64,000 nucleotides of DNA from positions 806,001-870,000 of the forward strand of contig CAVPMN010000001.1 of assembly GCA_963706425.1 (NCBI GenBank), given 5' to 3'. Source of the DNA: CAVPMN01 sp963706425. Its GTDB lineage: Bacteria > Actinomycetota > Acidimicrobiia > Acidimicrobiales > Acidimicrobilacustridaceae. Of the stretch, positions 63,035 to 64,000 are shown one piece after another. Within the stretch, counting starts at the first letter, position 1. Each line of letters begins with the position of its first letter. The notes under the pieces are model-generated. The model worked only from the letters and a program-made list of their open reading frames with translations, had not been told where the DNA came from and did not search any database. Both the position numbers and the translations under genes were made by a program.

Positions 63035-64000
63035 TCGGGCGATCGAAGACCTCTTCGAGCAGGCCCTTGCGCTCGAGCGCGGTGAACAGCTCGAGCGACA
63101 CGTCCGCCCCGGGGTGGCCTCGAACGACGAAGAGCACCGTCTTCCCGTCGGGCTTCACCTCGACCGATTCGACCAGACCGGCATGGGTGCGATCGAGGGC
63201 GATGGCGACGCGGGACACCCCCGCCAGCGCGCGCACCAACTCCTGATCGCGAGAGCGCAGCGCATCGAACTCGGGGTGCTTCGCCTTCGGCGCGCTCTTG
63301 CGGTGATAACGCGCCACCAACGCGATGAGCTCGATCTCGTGGTCGGTGAACCCCGACAGGTGGTCGGAGTTCCGGATCACGTAGTAGCTGTGCTTGTGGT
63401 GGCCGCTGTGCGACACGAACAGGCCGACGTTGGCCAAGAGCACCCCGGCCTCGAGGATCTCGCGGGCCGAGTCGTCGAGACCGTGCCACTGCTTGGTCTG
63501 GTCGAAGATCTGCAGGGCGAGCTCGGCCACCCGGCGGGAGTGCGCGGCGTCGTCGTCCATCAGCTCGACCAGGTGCAGCACGCTGCGTCGGCGCAGGTCC
63601 TGCAGGTGGTGCAACGTGGCGCCCCGCTCCCGGGCGAGCGCGTCGAGCAACACTCCCTCGCGCAACGTGTAGTCGGAGACCACGAGGGCGTCGATGGCGA
63701 GCTCGGCCATCGCCTGCTCGAGGATGAGCGCGCCGGCGAGCAGGATGTCGGCGCGTGGTCGGATCGACGCCCGGGAAGGCGACGTCGTTCGTCGAGCGAG
63801 TCAGCGCCCAGCGAGCGCCTTCACGACCTGCTTCACGTCTCGACGGGTCAGCTCGAACCCGTTGAACGTGCGCGGTGGCGACCCGTCGATACGCATGGCA
63901 TGAGCCATCGACGCCACCGCCTCGATGGTGCCCGAGCTGCCGACCGCCACCTCGAAGCCGGACCGTCTGACCTCGCGGGCCATGGGCACCAGGCCCGCCC
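63000..64000 (-). CDS. Ppx/GppA phosphatase family protein, C-terminal part (cut by window edge)
   Basis: Exopolyphosphatase/pppGpp phosphatase relative, N-terminus outside the window. The ASKHA part has GLVPMAREVRRSGFEVAVGS, GSSGTIEAVASMAHAM and, after a shift near 63785, AELAIDALVVSDYTLREGVLLD. The C-terminal HD-type domain has RRRSVLHLVELMDDDAAHSR, AGVLLANVGLFVSHSGHHKH and ELIALVARYHRKSAPK. Such enzymes degrade polyphosphate or (p)ppGpp. The breaking point is probably one inserted base. Confidence 0.88.

Overview
The window is high-GC bacterial chromosome, almost fully coding, and most likely comes from an actinobacterium of the class Acidimicrobiia (Ilumatobacter/Microthrix-like). The evidence is a mycothiol-type maleylpyruvate isomerase homologue, an F420-pathway CofC, a wax-ester synthase/DGAT, an Rv1264-like cyclase, GTG/TTG starts and many start codons placed 6-9 nt after a TANNNT box (leaderless transcripts). 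The class assignment is inference; no rRNA or phylogenetic marker was compared. No transposase, phage gene or CRISPR array was seen.

Layout. 1-9 kb: an acyl-CoA dehydrogenase end, RNase HII, a Ser/Gly nonapeptide-repeat protein, a peptide-type ABC binding protein, an RpiB-like isomerase divergent from a GH38 alpha-mannosidase. 8-18 kb: a class III cyclase, a six-hairpin glycosidase-like protein, gpsA divergent from cofC, a PIG-L deacetylase, AlkD-like, GNAT and DUF429 proteins, WS/DGAT. 18-26 kb: HIT, PIN-PhoH ATPase, a sigma factor coupled to a membrane beta-propeller protein, then an overlapping trio (DEDDy exonuclease, DNA methyltransferase, unknown protein). 26-34 kb: PhyH oxygenase, a second peptide-type binding protein, ATP-grasp, a polar amino acid ABC operon. 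34-46.6 kb: a sugar island with GH3 glucosidase/xylosidase, xylA, xylB and an ABC importer with three tandem paralogous binding proteins. 46.6-56 kb: a D-aminoacylase-like amidohydrolase, tRNA-Glu, MBL hydrolase, small membrane proteins, tRNA-Gln, YdcF-like protein, gltX, L,D-transpeptidase, epoxide-hydrolase-like protein. 56-64 kb: the leuB-ilvE-cimA operon, then a lipoprotein, greA, an alpha/beta hydrolase and the end of a Ppx/GppA gene.

How genes work together. leuB-ilvE-cimA fits the citramalate route to isoleucine, and its leader holds a 12-codon peptide with three consecutive Ile codons followed by two hairpins, the second with a U-tract: a predicted attenuator. The GH3-XylA-XylB-ABC block would import and use xylosides or related sugars. 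The exonuclease-methyltransferase-unknown trio is the best candidate for an undescribed DNA modification or defence module.

Two palindromic repeat families lie at gene ends (four copies of A, two tandem pairs of B). Some 50 or more frame breaks interrupt about 28 otherwise well-conserved genes, including essential gltX. Most behave as single-base insertions and are best read as assembly errors, so each affected gene is annotated over its full span with the approximate break points.
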